In this document: positions 22,812 through 31,890 of the stretch, one piece after another
Position numbering within the stretch: position 1 is the first letter of the stretch
How the letters are laid out: every line of letters begins with the position of its first letter
Program-made: the position numbers and the translations under genes
The notes under the pieces: model-generated
Seen by the model: only the letters and a program-made list of their open reading frames with translations
The model's database searches: none
Told to the model about the DNA's origin: nothing
Assembly (NCBI RefSeq): GCF_000250655.1
Contig: NC_016935.1
Coordinates: forward strand, 2,188,001-2,252,000
Direction of reading: 5' to 3'
Length of the DNA: 64,000 bases
DNA from: Paenibacillus mucilaginosus 3016
GTDB taxonomy: Bacteria; Bacillota; Bacilli; Paenibacillales; NBRC-103111

Positions 22812-24521
22812 ATGAATTACAAACAATGGCTCGCGCAGCAACTCGCCGGGAAGTTCGAAGGACTGGACCGGGAGACGCTCGCAGACCTGATCGAATACCC
22901 GCCGAACCCGCAGATGGGCGACCTGTCGCTGCCGTGCTTCAAGCTGGCCAAGCAGCTGCGCAAGGCTCCGCAGGCGATCGCCGAAGAGCTCAAAGCAGGC
23001 TGGACCGGTGACGAGTCCGTCGAACGGGTGGATGCCGTCGCGGGCTATTTCAACGTATACCTGAATCCTGCGAAGTTCGCCGCCCAGGTGGTGGGTGAAG
23101 TGCGGGAGAAGGGAGATCGCTACGGCTCCCAGAACATCGGGCAGGGCCGCAATATCGTCATTGACTTCTCGTCGCCGAATATCGCGAAGACGTTCCATAT
23201 CGGGCATCTCCGTTCCACGGTGATCGGGAACGCACTCTACAAGATTTTCGAATTCCTCGGCTACAACAGCGTGGGAATCAACCACCTCGGCGATTGGGGA
23301 ACCCAGTTCGGCAAGCTGATCGTCGCCTACAAGCTGTGGGGCGACAAGGATGCCGTCGAAGCCGACGGGATTGCGGAGCTGCAGCGCATCTATGTCAAGT
23401 TCCATGACGAAGCGGACAAAAACCCGGCGCTGGACGACGAAGCTCGCGCCTGGTTCGTGAAGCTGGAGCAGGGCGATGCGGAGGCGACGGAGCTGTGGCG
23501 CTGGTTCGTGGACATCTCGCTGAAGGAGTTCCACAAGATGTACGACCTGCTCGGGGTCACCTTCGACTCCTATGCCGGCGAGAGCTTCTACAACGACAAG
23601 ATGGCCGCCGTGGTCGAAGAGCTCAAGGCCAAGAACCTGCTCGAGGAAGACCAGGGAGCTCTGCTCGTGCGTCTGGATGATTACAATATGCCGCCGGCCC
23701 TCATGATCAAGAAGGACGGAGGCACGCTCTACCATACCCGTGACGTGACTGCTGCAATCTACCGGAAGAATACATACGACTTCGACAAAGCGATCATCGT
23801 AACGGACGCCGGACAGAGCCTGCACTTCAACCAGTGGTTCAAGGTTGTGGAGCTCATGGGCTACGAGTGGGCGAAGCAGCTGCAGCACGTGCCGTTCGGC
23901 AAGGTATCGCTGGAGAACGCGAAGCTGTCCACGCGCAAAGGCAACGTCATCAACCTTGAGGACCTCCTGACGAAGGCCATCGAGAAGACGCGGAGCATCA
24001 TCGAAGAGAAGAATCCGTCGATGGAGAACAAGGATGAAGTGGCCCGTCAGATCGGTGTGGGGGCCATTATCTTCAACGACCTCAGCAACAACCGGATCAA
24101 GGATATCGTCTTCTCGTGGGACGATGCGCTGAACTTCGAAGGCGAGTCCGGCCCTTATGTGCAGTATGCGCACGCACGTGCCTGCCGTGTGCTTGGCAAG
24201 GCCGATCCGGCCGAAGTGACAGCGGCTGCGTCGCTGAATCCGGAGCACCTGACGAATCCGGAGGCCCAGGCCGTGCTGCGCCAGCTGTACCTGTTCAAGG
24301 AGCGTGTGGAGCAGGCGATGCACAAGCTGGAGCCGTCTATCGTCTCCCGCTACCTGATCGATCTGGCCCAGAGCTTCAACCACTTCTACCACCAGTGCAA
24401 AATCGTCACGGCAGACGAGGCGGAAGTGCGGATTGCCCGCCTGGCACTGACCGACTGCTTCCGGACGACGATCCGCAACGGTCTTGCGCTGATCGGCCTG
24501 GAAGCGCCGGAAGAAGTGTAA
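22812..24521 (+). CDS. argS: Arginyl-tRNA synthetase
   Basis: ArgS charges tRNA-Arg with arginine, a class I synthetase. The 569-residue product is of normal length. It has the N-terminal Add1 domain (residues 1-95), the class I motif HIGH (residues 129-132 in AKTFHIGHLRST), the KMSKS-equivalent region as LSTRKGNVINLEDLL, and the C-terminal DALR anticodon-binding domain with YVQYAHARACRVL and NHFYHQCKI. The ATG at 22812 follows GAAAGGGGTTTATCCT. It is preceded by a long structured leader and followed by a strong terminator. Confidence 0.97.
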   Translation: MNYKQWLAQQLAGKFEGLDRETLADLIEYPPNPQMGDLSLPCFKLAKQLRKAPQAIAEELKAGWTGDESVERVDAVAGYFNVYLNPAKFAAQVVGEVREKGDRYGSQNIGQGRNIVIDFSSPNIAKTFHIGHLRSTVIGNALYKIFEFLGYNSVGINHLGDWGTQFGKLIVAYKLWGDKDAVEADGIAELQRIYVKFHDEADKNPALDDEARAWFVKLEQGDAEATELWRWFVDISLKEFHKMYDLLGVTFDSYAGESFYNDKMAAVVEELKAKNLLEEDQGALLVRLDDYNMPPALMIKKDGGTLYHTRDVTAAIYRKNTYDFDKAIIVTDAGQSLHFNQWFKVVELMGYEWAKQLQHVPFGKVSLENAKLSTRKGNVINLEDLLTKAIEKTRSIIEEKNPSMENKDEVARQIGVGAIIFNDLSNNRIKDIVFSWDDALNFEGESGPYVQYAHARACRVLGKADPAEVTAAASLNPEHLTNPEAQAVLRQLYLFKERVEQAMHKLEPSIVSRYLIDLAQSFNHFYHQCKIVTADEAEVRIARLALTDCFRTTIRNGLALIGLEAPEEV

Positions 24522-24547
24522 GCACCAAGCGTAGTCGCTGTAACTAT

Positions 24548-24595
24548 AAAACCCCGCTGAACCCAGACTGCAGTCTGAGGATTCAGCGGGGTTTT
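24548..24595 (+). terminator. Strong terminator of argS
   Basis: AAAACCCCGCTGAA and TTCAGCGGGGTTTT form a 14-bp stem. The loop holds a second palindrome, AGACTGCAGTCT. Confidence 0.92.
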
Positions 24596-24815
24596 GTCGC
24601 AGCCGAAGGGGAGCGTCTTCCATCAGGCTCAAGGCAGGCTGACGAAGCATGGCAGAAAGCTTCACTCCAGGCTGCAGGGCAGGCCGCCCGAAAGCGGGGA
24701 AAGGCAGGCGCTCCGACCTGCCTGCACTTCCCATCCTCCGGATGCCGCTCATGAGCCGAAGGGCCTGCAAGGCATCGTCAAAGCCGAGGCCTGCCGGGCT
24801 CCTGCCGCAGGGCGG

Positions 24816-25232
24816 CTACCGGCCGCGGTGCCTGGCTTTGGCCTTGCGGACGGCGATCTCGCGCCGGCGGGCCTGCTCCGCTTCCTTCTGCGCCTTCGTT
24901 ACGATCCGGCGCGTCTTCCTGCGGTGCTCGAGGTCCCGGGCCAGTGCCTCCTGGGCCAGGCTGCGCACGCCGGTGCGCTGCATCTCCCGGGCCGCTTCGC
25001 GCGCCAGCCGTTTGGGGCTTACGCGGCCGCGGTCCGGCAGGGCCGAGCCGAGGTCGATGCCGGTCTGCGTCCGCCCGAGCAGGGGCATCATCTCCCTCTG
25101 CACGAACTCCAGCACCTCCGCATCATGGGGCTCGGAGCCGAAGACATGCCGGCAGGCTTTGTACAACCCGCCGGATTCGTCCTCCACCACACCGACCCAG
25201 AACTCGCCTTCAAAGTACACCGTCAGCTTCAT
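24816..25232 (-). CDS. yjdF: YjdF family protein (DUF2992)
   Basis: The 138-residue product matches YjdF: MKLTVYFEGEFWVGVVEDE at the start, then ACRHVFGSEPHDAEVLEFV, and a long basic helical C-terminus (AREAAREMQRT to KARHRGR). The function is unknown, though in several Bacilli the gene is controlled by the yjdF riboswitch, which binds azaaromatic compounds, suggesting a role in detoxification. Here the upstream leader looks like that riboswitch. The start follows AGAGGGAGGGACATGTC. It is divergent from yqzE. Confidence 0.88.
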   Translation of the reverse strand: MKLTVYFEGEFWVGVVEDESGGLYKACRHVFGSEPHDAEVLEFVQREMMPLLGRTQTGIDLGSALPDRGRVSPKRLAREAAREMQRTGVRSLAQEALARDLEHRRKTRRIVTKAQKEAEQARRREIAVRKAKARHRGR

Positions 25233-25249
25233 GACATGTCCCTCCCTCT

Positions 25250-25398
25250 GATCTTACGAGCGATGGACATCCCGAGGGGGAAGGATATGACACGGCGGGG
25301 AAGCGGCGGAGCCGGCCGTATGAATTATCTTGCCGCTGCTCCGCTCCCGTTCCGCCTTCCGTGCATCCGGGCTACCAACCGGACCGCGATTTTACGCT
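25250..25398 (-). ncRNA. yjdF-type riboswitch in the yjdF leader
   Basis: The 150-base leader on the minus strand carries blocks that I recall from the yjdF RNA motif: AAAATCGCGGTCCGGTTGG, GTAGCCCGGATGCACGGAAG and GCGGAACGGGAGCGG, followed by complementary CCGGCTCCGCCGC and CCCGCCG segments. Its position between a sigma-A promoter and yjdF fits. The motif was recognised from memory; a covariance search would settle it. Confidence 0.65.
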
Positions 25399-25405
25399 CA
25401 CTTCC

Positions 25406-25434
25406 ATTATAAGGAAGTGTTGGGTTTGTCACAA
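25406..25434 (-). promoter_or_regulatory. Promoter of the yjdF riboswitch transcript
   Basis: On the minus strand TTGTGA (25429-25434) and TATAAT (25406-25411) are spaced 17 bases, just before the riboswitch. Confidence 0.7.
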
Positions 25435-25483
25435 CCGGGTCCGGGCGATACTGAGGCTAAGAGCAGAGAAAGGGCGGGAGGGC

Positions 25484-25711
25484 ATGGCCAAGGGAGACGA
25501 GCTTGTCAAATATTTGACCGTACAGGTCATCAAATATTTCGAGACGCCGAAGGAGGAGCGGAAGCTGAAGAGGGCAGGAAAGCGGGAGGCCCGCGAGCAG
25601 TGGCAGTACCGGTGGTTCGGCATGCTGCCGCTCGCTCTGAGCATGTGGCTCGAACCGCTGCGCCGCCGTTTCGAAAGATTGCGAGAGGCAAGAGAGAGAA
25701 ACAAGCTTTAG
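25484..25711 (+). CDS. yqzE: YqzE family protein
   Basis: The 75-residue protein matches YqzE: GDELVKYLTVQVIKYFETPKEERKLKRAGKR followed by RWFGMLPLALSMW. In B. subtilis yqzE sits at the end of the comG competence operon, with no known function. Here no com genes are adjacent. The ATG at 25484 follows GCGGGAGGGC; a longer in-frame ORF from 25361 overlaps the divergent yjdF promoter and is rejected. The terminator hairpin begins inside the last codons. Confidence 0.85.
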   Translation: MAKGDELVKYLTVQVIKYFETPKEERKLKRAGKREAREQWQYRWFGMLPLALSMWLEPLRRRFERLREARERNKL

Positions 25712-25741
25712 CCGGATTTCCGGCTGAAGCTTGTTTTTGTT
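25700..25741 (+). terminator. Terminator overlapping the yqzE stop
   Basis: ACAAGCTTTAGCCGG pairs with CCGGCTGAAGCTTGT, followed by TTTTGTTT. The left arm contains the last yqzE codons and stop. Confidence 0.88.
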
Positions 25742-25929
25742 TCCGGCCTCCGAACGGATCCCTGCCGCACCAGCGGATTTAAGGGAAAGACAGGCTTTTC
25801 GCTCAGAACATCCTTCCGGCGGGCAACGTATCATGCAGTATGGATTTATATCAACGGCAGATGGCCTTCCTATGAATCCGTCACGGAGATTCATATAACA
25901 GTGTCCGGCTGCGAAAGGAGGAATGACCT

Positions 25930-26091
25930 GTGATTACCCTTCTGATCGTCATGGCGGCGGGCTGCTCGCTGTACTTCGTGCTGAAGCCGCCGCACCCGCA
26001 AGGAGCGGTGGAAGCTGAACCTGTAGCTTATGCCGCCGCACTGCCCGAAGCCCATCTGTCCGAATTGCCTCCTGCGCTGGCCAGAGAATGA
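25930..26091 (+). CDS. Small membrane or secreted peptide, 53 residues
   Basis: This short gene starts at GTG (25930) after AAAGGAGGAATGACCT. The product VITLLIVMAAGCSLYFVLKPP has a hydrophobic N-terminus with a Cys (a lipobox-like AAGC), then an acidic tail rich in Ala, Glu and Pro to ALARE. It lies 41 bases before the ArsB-type gene on the same strand. I recognise no family; the support is the ribosome binding site and operon-like spacing. Confidence 0.45.
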   Translation: MITLLIVMAAGCSLYFVLKPPHPQGAVEAEPVAYAAALPEAHLSELPPALARE

Positions 26092-26132
26092 CAGATCACC
26101 GCATGCAACTACATGGGAAGGGGAGTTCATGA

Positions 26133-27497
26133 ATGATGACGGAACCGGCCATGATCAGTTTGACGGTGTTCTCTTTTCTCATGACGATGCTGCTGATCCT
26201 CCTCCGCCCGCGGGGATTGAACGAAGCGGTCCCCGCGGTCTTCGGAGCGGTGCTTGTCCTGTTCAGCGGCAGCGTTACGCTGGCGGACCTCGGCCAAATC
26301 GGCACGACGATCAGCGGTGCCGCCATCACCATAATGGCAACGATCGTCATGGCCATCGTGCTGGAGAGCTTCGGCTTCTTCCAATGGGCGGCCGAAGGAC
26401 TGGCCGCGCGGGCCCGGGGCTCGGGCATCCGGCTGTTCTGGTACGTCAACCTGATCTGCTTTTTGATGACGCTGTTCTTCAACAATGACGGAAGCATCCT
26501 TATCACGACGCCGATCCTCCTGATTCTGCTGAAGAGGCTCGGTCTAAAGAACCACCATAAGATTCCTTACCTGCTTTCCGGGGCGCTGATCGCCACGGCC
26601 TCAAGCGCACCGATCGGCGTAAGCAATATCGTGAATCTGATTGCGCTGAAGATTGTCGGCATGGACCTCTATATGCACACGCTCATGATGTTCGTCCCGT
26701 CGATGCTCGGGCTGCTCTTCCTCGTCGCGCTGCTGTTCCTCTACTACCGGGAGCGTCTGCCGGTGAAGCTGCCGCACCGGGCGCCTTACTTCCATGGGCC
26801 GGGGCACCATCCCCTGCAGCATCCGGCCGACGTCACCGCGCTGCGGGACCGCGACCGCTTCATGCAGCGGATTCTGCTGTTCGTGTTCCTCGTCCGCTGC
26901 TCGCTGTTTCTGGCCTCCTACCTTGCCATCCCCATCGATCTGGTCGCGGTGCTCGGCTCGGTGCTGCTGCTCCTGTGGCGCTGGTGGGCGCTCAAGATTC
27001 CGCCCAAGGATATGCTGAGAAAGACGCCATGGCATATCTTCGTCTTTGCCTTCGGCATGTATGTCATCATCTACGGCCTGAATAATATCGGCCTGACGCA
27101 GCTGCTCGTCACCACGTTCGAGCCCTGGGTTCAGGACAGTCTGCTCTCGGCAAGCTTCGTGATGGGCGGCCTGACGACGCTGATGTCTCTGATGTTCAAC
27201 AACCATCCCGCCCTCATGATCGGAACGATGACGCTGACGGGCATGGAACTGGACCCGCTGATACTCAAAACGGCTTACCTCGCCGCGGTGATCGGAAGTG
27301 ACCTCGGGGCGCTGCTGCTGCCGATCGGGACGCTGGCCTCGCTGATCTGGCTCGGCATCCTGAAGGAGCATAAGGTGAACCTGCCATGGAAGGAGTATGT
27401 GAAGGTAACGTTCGCCACCATCCCGCCGGCGATGCTCTTCACGCTGTTCCTGCTCGCTTACTGGATCGAATGGGTGTACGGCTCTGTCGTTCCATGA
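26133..27497 (+). CDS. ArsB/NhaD-superfamily anion transporter
   Basis: The 454-residue protein has about 11-12 membrane helices and resembles ArsB arsenite exporters: RPRGLNEAVPAVFGAVLVL at the N-terminus, NLICFLMTLFFNNDGSILITTPILLILLKRLGL, ASSAPIGVSNIVNLIA, LMSLMFNNHPALMIGTM and AVIGSDLGALLLPIGTLASLIWL. The two NN(D/H) motifs lie in the re-entrant loops of the ion-transporter fold. No arsR or arsC is nearby, so arsenite export is probable from homology but not supported by context. The start follows GGGGAGTTCATGA. A 53-residue small protein precedes it. Confidence 0.82.
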   Translation: MMTEPAMISLTVFSFLMTMLLILLRPRGLNEAVPAVFGAVLVLFSGSVTLADLGQIGTTISGAAITIMATIVMAIVLESFGFFQWAAEGLAARARGSGIRLFWYVNLICFLMTLFFNNDGSILITTPILLILLKRLGLKNHHKIPYLLSGALIATASSAPIGVSNIVNLIALKIVGMDLYMHTLMMFVPSMLGLLFLVALLFLYYRERLPVKLPHRAPYFHGPGHHPLQHPADVTALRDRDRFMQRILLFVFLVRCSLFLASYLAIPIDLVAVLGSVLLLLWRWWALKIPPKDMLRKTPWHIFVFAFGMYVIIYGLNNIGLTQLLVTTFEPWVQDSLLSASFVMGGLTTLMSLMFNNHPALMIGTMTLTGMELDPLILKTAYLAAVIGSDLGALLLPIGTLASLIWLGILKEHKVNLPWKEYVKVTFATIPPAMLFTLFLLAYWIEWVYGSVVP

Positions 27498-27527
27498 AGA
27501 AGGAAGGGAAGAGGGAACCCCTGGACA

Positions 27528-27592
27528 TAAAAAAAGGAAAGCTTCTTGCCGTCCGCTGCCGAGTTACCGGAGCGGGGTGGCTGGAAGCTTTC
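27528..27592 (-). terminator. Terminator of the 27620-28555 gene
   Basis: On the minus strand GAAAGCTTC and GAAGCTTTC form a 9-bp stem around an internally structured loop, followed by CCTTTTTTT. It may also act for the convergent transporter gene. Confidence 0.7.
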
Positions 27593-27619
27593 TATATAGG
27601 GAGAGGAGAGAAACCAAAG

Positions 27620-28555
27620 TTAGGGGTAGAACCCGCCCAGATGGTGCAGGGCGCCGAGAGGAAGATAACGGTCATCATCCTGCAGGGCTCTGACATAGGC
27701 GGTGCCGCCTGACCAGACCGCAAGTCCGGTTACGGCCAGCGGGATCAGATGGCGGCCGCCGTATACCTCGGCGGCATAGATCGGTCTGCTGCCCTGCTTC
27801 AGCCACTCGCCGAGCTGAGCGGGCGAGGGGGGAGAAGCGGGAGGCGAGGTCACCCAGGGAAGCCGTTCATAGGCATCGAAGGGGGAACCGCCGATCAGGT
27901 GTTCGGGCTTGGGAGCCGGGCTCCCGGTTTGATAAGAGATGCCTTCTCCGGCCGGGAGTTCCTTATGCGGAACCTCACCGGGATGCAAGGGAAGTTCTTC
28001 GCCCGTCTTGGCATCAAGATACCTAACGGGACCGCCCGGGGCGGTAATCTGCCATAAGGCTTCCAGCGGATTGTAATACAGGCGCTCGGCATGAGTATCG
28101 GATGGGATAAGGTCAAGCCGCACCAGAGAATGATGCAGCGTCTGTAAGCTGAATAAAGGGTACTCGCCTCGGCCGTATTCCGAGAGGAGGTACCGGCCGG
28201 CTCCGGCATCCTGAATGACGAGATAGCCGGCTTCGACGCCGTCCGTCTTCAGGAGCACGACCCAGCCATGAGTGCCGGGTCCGAGCGGGTAGCTCGTCCA
28301 TTCGGCCTTGGCCCAAGACTCAAAGCCTTCCTGAGCGGAGAGCTCCCGGATGAGCGCCTGCACGGCTTCCTCAAGGGAGCCGGCGGTCTGGTGCTTCTGC
28401 GCCGGGGCGGCAGTTTCGCTGGTCTGCCCCGTCTCACGGGGCGGCTGCTCCACGGCAAGCGCGGGAGCGTATTCGAGCGGTCCTGCGGCCTGGAGGCCGC
28501 CGGCGAGGAGCAGCGCGGCTAGAGCGAGCGTGAGTTTCTTCAAGATTTTCACCAT
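27620..28555 (-). CDS. Secreted protein of unknown function
   Basis: The 311-residue product has a signal peptide (MVKILKKLTLALAALLLAGGLQA) and probably lies outside the membrane. The mature part has an acidic segment (SLEEAVQALIRELSAQEGFESW), a stretch that reads like PepSY or protease-propeptide folds (WVVLLKTDGVEAGYLVIQDAG, LLSEYGRGEYPLFSL) and a Pro-rich region (TSPPASPPSPAQLGEW). I do not recognise a family. It is followed by its own terminator. Confidence 0.65.
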   Translation of the reverse strand: MVKILKKLTLALAALLLAGGLQAAGPLEYAPALAVEQPPRETGQTSETAAPAQKHQTAGSLEEAVQALIRELSAQEGFESWAKAEWTSYPLGPGTHGWVVLLKTDGVEAGYLVIQDAGAGRYLLSEYGRGEYPLFSLQTLHHSLVRLDLIPSDTHAERLYYNPLEALWQITAPGGPVRYLDAKTGEELPLHPGEVPHKELPAGEGISYQTGSPAPKPEHLIGGSPFDAYERLPWVTSPPASPPSPAQLGEWLKQGSRPIYAAEVYGGRHLIPLAVTGLAVWSGGTAYVRALQDDDRYLPLGALHHLGGFYP

Positions 28556-28707
28556 CTTTGCTGGGAAGTGGGCGGCTATCGGCTCTATGCGCTGTCTGCT
28601 TCGAATATGTCTTTACTATACAGCGTATGCGGCGAAAAGTTTGTTAGAACCTGTAAGCGTTACAAAAAAACTTTTCCCGAAGAACCGCTAGCCTTCGCGG
28701 CGCTTCG

Positions 28708-29823
28708 TCAGAAGGACGCCCGGTTCGCGGCAGGCACATGGAATAAACCGCAGTTGATGGCGGATACATGCACCCGCGGGTGATACTGCCACTCGATTTC
28801 GTTGATCCGGTTCGTGTACTGCGCTTCGATCTCGGCGCGCTTATCGGGCTCGGCGGCCTGCAGCAGCGAATCGTAATAGCCCCGGATCCGCTCGAGCTCC
28901 TCCCTGAGCCGCAGCTGCGCTTCACGGGCCCATCCGTGATCGTACGCGGCCAGCTTCTCCTCGAGATACTGCTCGAGGAAGAGCACCGCCCGCGGAAGTG
29001 TGATCTTGTCGGGCGTTACATAGACGTGAGCGGGGAGACGGGGGGTCATCCGGCGCCCGGAGATCCACTCATGGAAGCCCTCCCGCAGCTGACCGGTCTG
29101 GAGCTGGATGCCGATCGAGTGAATCTCGCTGCGCTTCATGTCGCAGGCAAGCTCCACCTTGTAGTTGACGGCAAGCCAGCTCTCGTACGGCACGGTAGAG
29201 GTCATCTTCGGCTGATCGGGCACATAATGCTCGAAGAGGCGCACGAAGCGGCCCTTACCCCGCACGGCCCCGAAGATCTGCTCGAGCCGGCGGGAGCCGT
29301 AGGTCATCTCATCGCGCGGAACCCGGGCGACGAAAGACGTCGGCACGAAGCCGAAGTACCGGCCTAGGATGCTGTCGCCCTGCGGCGGGGGGCTGCCTGG
29401 CGGCTGCGGTCCGCCTGCGGGTGCGGGTCCCGCGGGCGCCTGCCCGGGTCCGAGGGCGTCAGGCGCACCTGCCGCCCCCGCTGCCGGAGCCGCAGCGGAA
29501 GGCGGTGCAGCCACCGGCCCTGCGCCCGCGCCGGCCATGCCGGGAGGGGCCGCCATCGGGCCGGGCGCCACCGGCCCCCCCTGCGGAGGCGGGTTCAGCT
29601 CACGGTACGTCTCCGGATCGAAGACGAACGTGCAGGTCATCGTCTCCGGCGTCACGCCGGTGCGCTCCACGAAGCTCCAGTAATACGGCCGGTGGTTCAG
29701 GTCCCGGTCGGCGGAAGGCGAGAGCTTCACCGTCACATAGGCCGGATGCTTCTCCTGAATCTCGCACTGCTCAGCCTCGAGGTAGCGCATAACGAAGCTG
29801 CGGATCTGCTCGGCATTCATCAT
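28708..29823 (-). CDS. yqhG: YqhG family protein with a low-complexity insert
   Basis: The 371-residue protein matches YqhG of Bacilli, of unknown function: MMNAEQIRSFVMRYLEAEQCEIQEKHPAYVTVKLSPSADRDLNHRPYYWSFVERTG at the start, and GFHEWISGRRMTPRLPAHVYVTPDKITLPRAVLFLEQYLEEKLA later. A Pro/Gly/Ala-rich insert of about 70 residues (near 85-155) separates two conserved parts and makes this copy longer than I expect for the family. A coiled coil follows (residues about 300-345). The start overlaps the yqhH stop by four bases, so the two are translationally coupled. Confidence 0.88.
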   Translation of the reverse strand: MMNAEQIRSFVMRYLEAEQCEIQEKHPAYVTVKLSPSADRDLNHRPYYWSFVERTGVTPETMTCTFVFDPETYRELNPPPQGGPVAPGPMAAPPGMAGAGAGPVAAPPSAAAPAAGAAGAPDALGPGQAPAGPAPAGGPQPPGSPPPQGDSILGRYFGFVPTSFVARVPRDEMTYGSRRLEQIFGAVRGKGRFVRLFEHYVPDQPKMTSTVPYESWLAVNYKVELACDMKRSEIHSIGIQLQTGQLREGFHEWISGRRMTPRLPAHVYVTPDKITLPRAVLFLEQYLEEKLAAYDHGWAREAQLRLREELERIRGYYDSLLQAAEPDKRAEIEAQYTNRINEIEWQYHPRVHVSAINCGLFHVPAANRASF

Positions 29824-31622
29824 GGCTGCACCTCCTCCAGGCCGCCGTCCGCCACCGTCTGGCCGACGGCGTTCAGCATCGAGTGCAGACGGGAGCCGCC
29901 CTCGGCTTCCTGCTGCACCTCGGAGCGCACCTGGGTGAACGTGTGGCCCAGGTCGTCGAGCTGGCGGCGGATCTCATCCTGGCTGCGGGAGGCGAGAATG
30001 AGCTTCGCGAGATGGGACTCCAGCGACGTCTTTTTCTCGAAGCGCTCCAGGATCGTATCCAGCTCGCCGATCACGAGCTCGAACATGTTGATTTTCTCAT
30101 GCAGCAGCGACAGGATGTGCTCCTCGATCGTGCCGGTCGTGGACAGGTTGTAGATCTTCACGTCCTCCTTCTGCCCGAGCCGGTGTACACGACCGATCCG
30201 CTGCTCGACCCGCATGGGGTTCCACGGGAGGTCGAAGTTGATCATGTTGTGGCAGAACTGCAGGTTGATCCCCTCGCCGCCGGCCTCCGTCGCGATCAGC
30301 ACCTGGGCCCGGTTGCGGAACAGGTCCATCATCCAGTCCTTCTTGCCCCGGTTCATGCCGCCCCGGTAGGGCACGGCAGAGATCTTGTGGTCCTTGAGAT
30401 ACTGCAGCAGGTACTCTTGGGAAGCGCGGTACTCCGTAAAAATAATCACCTTGTCATTGATCTCACGGATGAGCTCCATGACCTTCTCCGCCTTCGTGTT
30501 CGCCTTGATGGAGCGGATGAGCTCCACCAGCTCCCAGATCCGGGGCCGCAGGGGGGAGGATTCGTCGGTCTTTTTGAACATATTGACGAGGGTGATGAAG
30601 ACGGCGTCCCGGGAGGAGCACACCTCGCGCTGCAGGGTCACCAAAGACAGCACGGAGCTGAGATCGCCTCCGGCCTCCTCGAACCTTCCCTTGACGAAGT
30701 TCGTCACGCCGTCGTACAGCGCCTGTTCCTCGGGGGAGAGCTGGAGCGGGATGTTGCGCACGATCCGCTTCGTGAAGTTCACGTTGCCGTCGCTGCGGCG
30801 GTTGCGGATCATGACCTTGCTGAGCTCGGCCTGCAGCTGCTCTTCGTTCTTCGGAATGCGCTTGTCGACGACGAAGTTGGCCTGGAAGCTCGTTTTGCCG
30901 CCAAGCTGGCCCGGCTTCAGCAGGGTGATCAGGTTGTACAGCTCGCTGAGATCGTTCTGGACCGGCGTGGCGGTCAGGAGCAGACAGTATTTTTTGCGCA
31001 GCTCGTTGATGAACTGGTAGCTTGTCGTCTTCTTGTTCTTGAGCTTGTGGGCCTCGTCGACGATAAGCATGTCATATTCGAGCCCGAGCACGATCTCCCG
31101 GTGCGGGTCGCGCTTGGCCGTATCCATGGAGGCGACGACGATGTCATTCTGGGCCCACATGTATTCCTTCTTCTGAGCGACGGCCGGGATGCCGAACTTC
31201 TGGTTGAGCTCGCGCACCCACTGCAGCACGAGGGAGGCGGGAACGAGGATCAGCACCTTGCGGATCAGCCCCCGGATCATGTATTCCTTAAGGATCAGAC
31301 CGGCTTCGATCGTTTTGCCGAGACCGACCTCATCCGCGAGAATCGCGCGCCCGCGCATCCCGGTAAGCACCTTCTTGGCCGTCTCGACCTGATGGTCCAT
31401 CGGCACGAGGTTGGGCAGGTGCGTCAGGCACTGGAGCTCGTCGAAGCTGTGGATGAGTCCCGCATGCTCCGCTTCGTGCGCGAGCTTGAACATGGTGAAG
31501 TCGTCCCACGGGCCGTTGCGCAGGGCACGCTCATGCAGTTCCTCGAACCAATCCCGTTCAAAGTGGACCTGGACATGCTCATTCAACTGCCGTAAGTGTA
31601 CCTTCCGATCGGTTGGCTGCAT
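29820..31622 (-). CDS. yqhH: SNF2/RapA-type helicase, YqhH
   Basis: The 600-residue protein is an SF2 helicase/ATPase of the SNF2 group. Motifs in order: Q-like MDHQVETAKKVL, motif I ADEVGLGKTIEAG, motif II VDEAHKLKN, motif III LTATPVQN, then in the second RecA domain FTEYRASQEYLL, IATEAGGEGINLQ and motif VI QRIGRVHRLGQ. A C-terminal helical region follows (ILERFEKKTSLESHL). Such proteins remodel nucleoprotein complexes; the role of YqhH is unknown. The ATG at 31622 follows AAAGGAGCGCGTGAG. It forms an operon with yqhG, and lipM is divergent. Confidence 0.9.
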   Translation of the reverse strand: MQPTDRKVHLRQLNEHVQVHFERDWFEELHERALRNGPWDDFTMFKLAHEAEHAGLIHSFDELQCLTHLPNLVPMDHQVETAKKVLTGMRGRAILADEVGLGKTIEAGLILKEYMIRGLIRKVLILVPASLVLQWVRELNQKFGIPAVAQKKEYMWAQNDIVVASMDTAKRDPHREIVLGLEYDMLIVDEAHKLKNKKTTSYQFINELRKKYCLLLTATPVQNDLSELYNLITLLKPGQLGGKTSFQANFVVDKRIPKNEEQLQAELSKVMIRNRRSDGNVNFTKRIVRNIPLQLSPEEQALYDGVTNFVKGRFEEAGGDLSSVLSLVTLQREVCSSRDAVFITLVNMFKKTDESSPLRPRIWELVELIRSIKANTKAEKVMELIREINDKVIIFTEYRASQEYLLQYLKDHKISAVPYRGGMNRGKKDWMMDLFRNRAQVLIATEAGGEGINLQFCHNMINFDLPWNPMRVEQRIGRVHRLGQKEDVKIYNLSTTGTIEEHILSLLHEKINMFELVIGELDTILERFEKKTSLESHLAKLILASRSQDEIRRQLDDLGHTFTQVRSEVQQEAEGGSRLHSMLNAVGQTVADGGLEEVQP

Positions 31623-31820
31623 CTCACGCGCTCCTTTTTCTTTGAAAATGGTGAAGGTTTCGGGCACACTGCATCCCTCTTATCAATTCCTAGTATGTAC
31701 ACAAAGAAAAACTTTCAAACGAATGCGCGATCCATTATGATGGAGGGACGGGCGTTCCTTGAACGGTATGGACAGGGAGCCTTTGCTTTGCCCGCGGTCC
31801 GGCCATCGGGGCCGGAGGGC

Positions 31821-31856
31821 CCTTTGGGGCGTATCCGCCTTTGGGGCGTATCCGCC
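31821..31856. repeat. 17-bp tandem duplication upstream of lipM
   Basis: CCTTTGGGGCGTATCCG occurs twice in tandem (31821-31837 and 31838-31854). It lies 35 bases before the lipM start. Confidence 0.7.
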
Positions 31857-31890
31857 GGGGGGCGGCTTGAGAGCACAGGAGGATGAAAGA

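Noticed and set aside
24594..25412. 272-codon + strand frame opposite yjdF
   Set aside because: It is antisense to yjdF and its riboswitch; no motif was seen.
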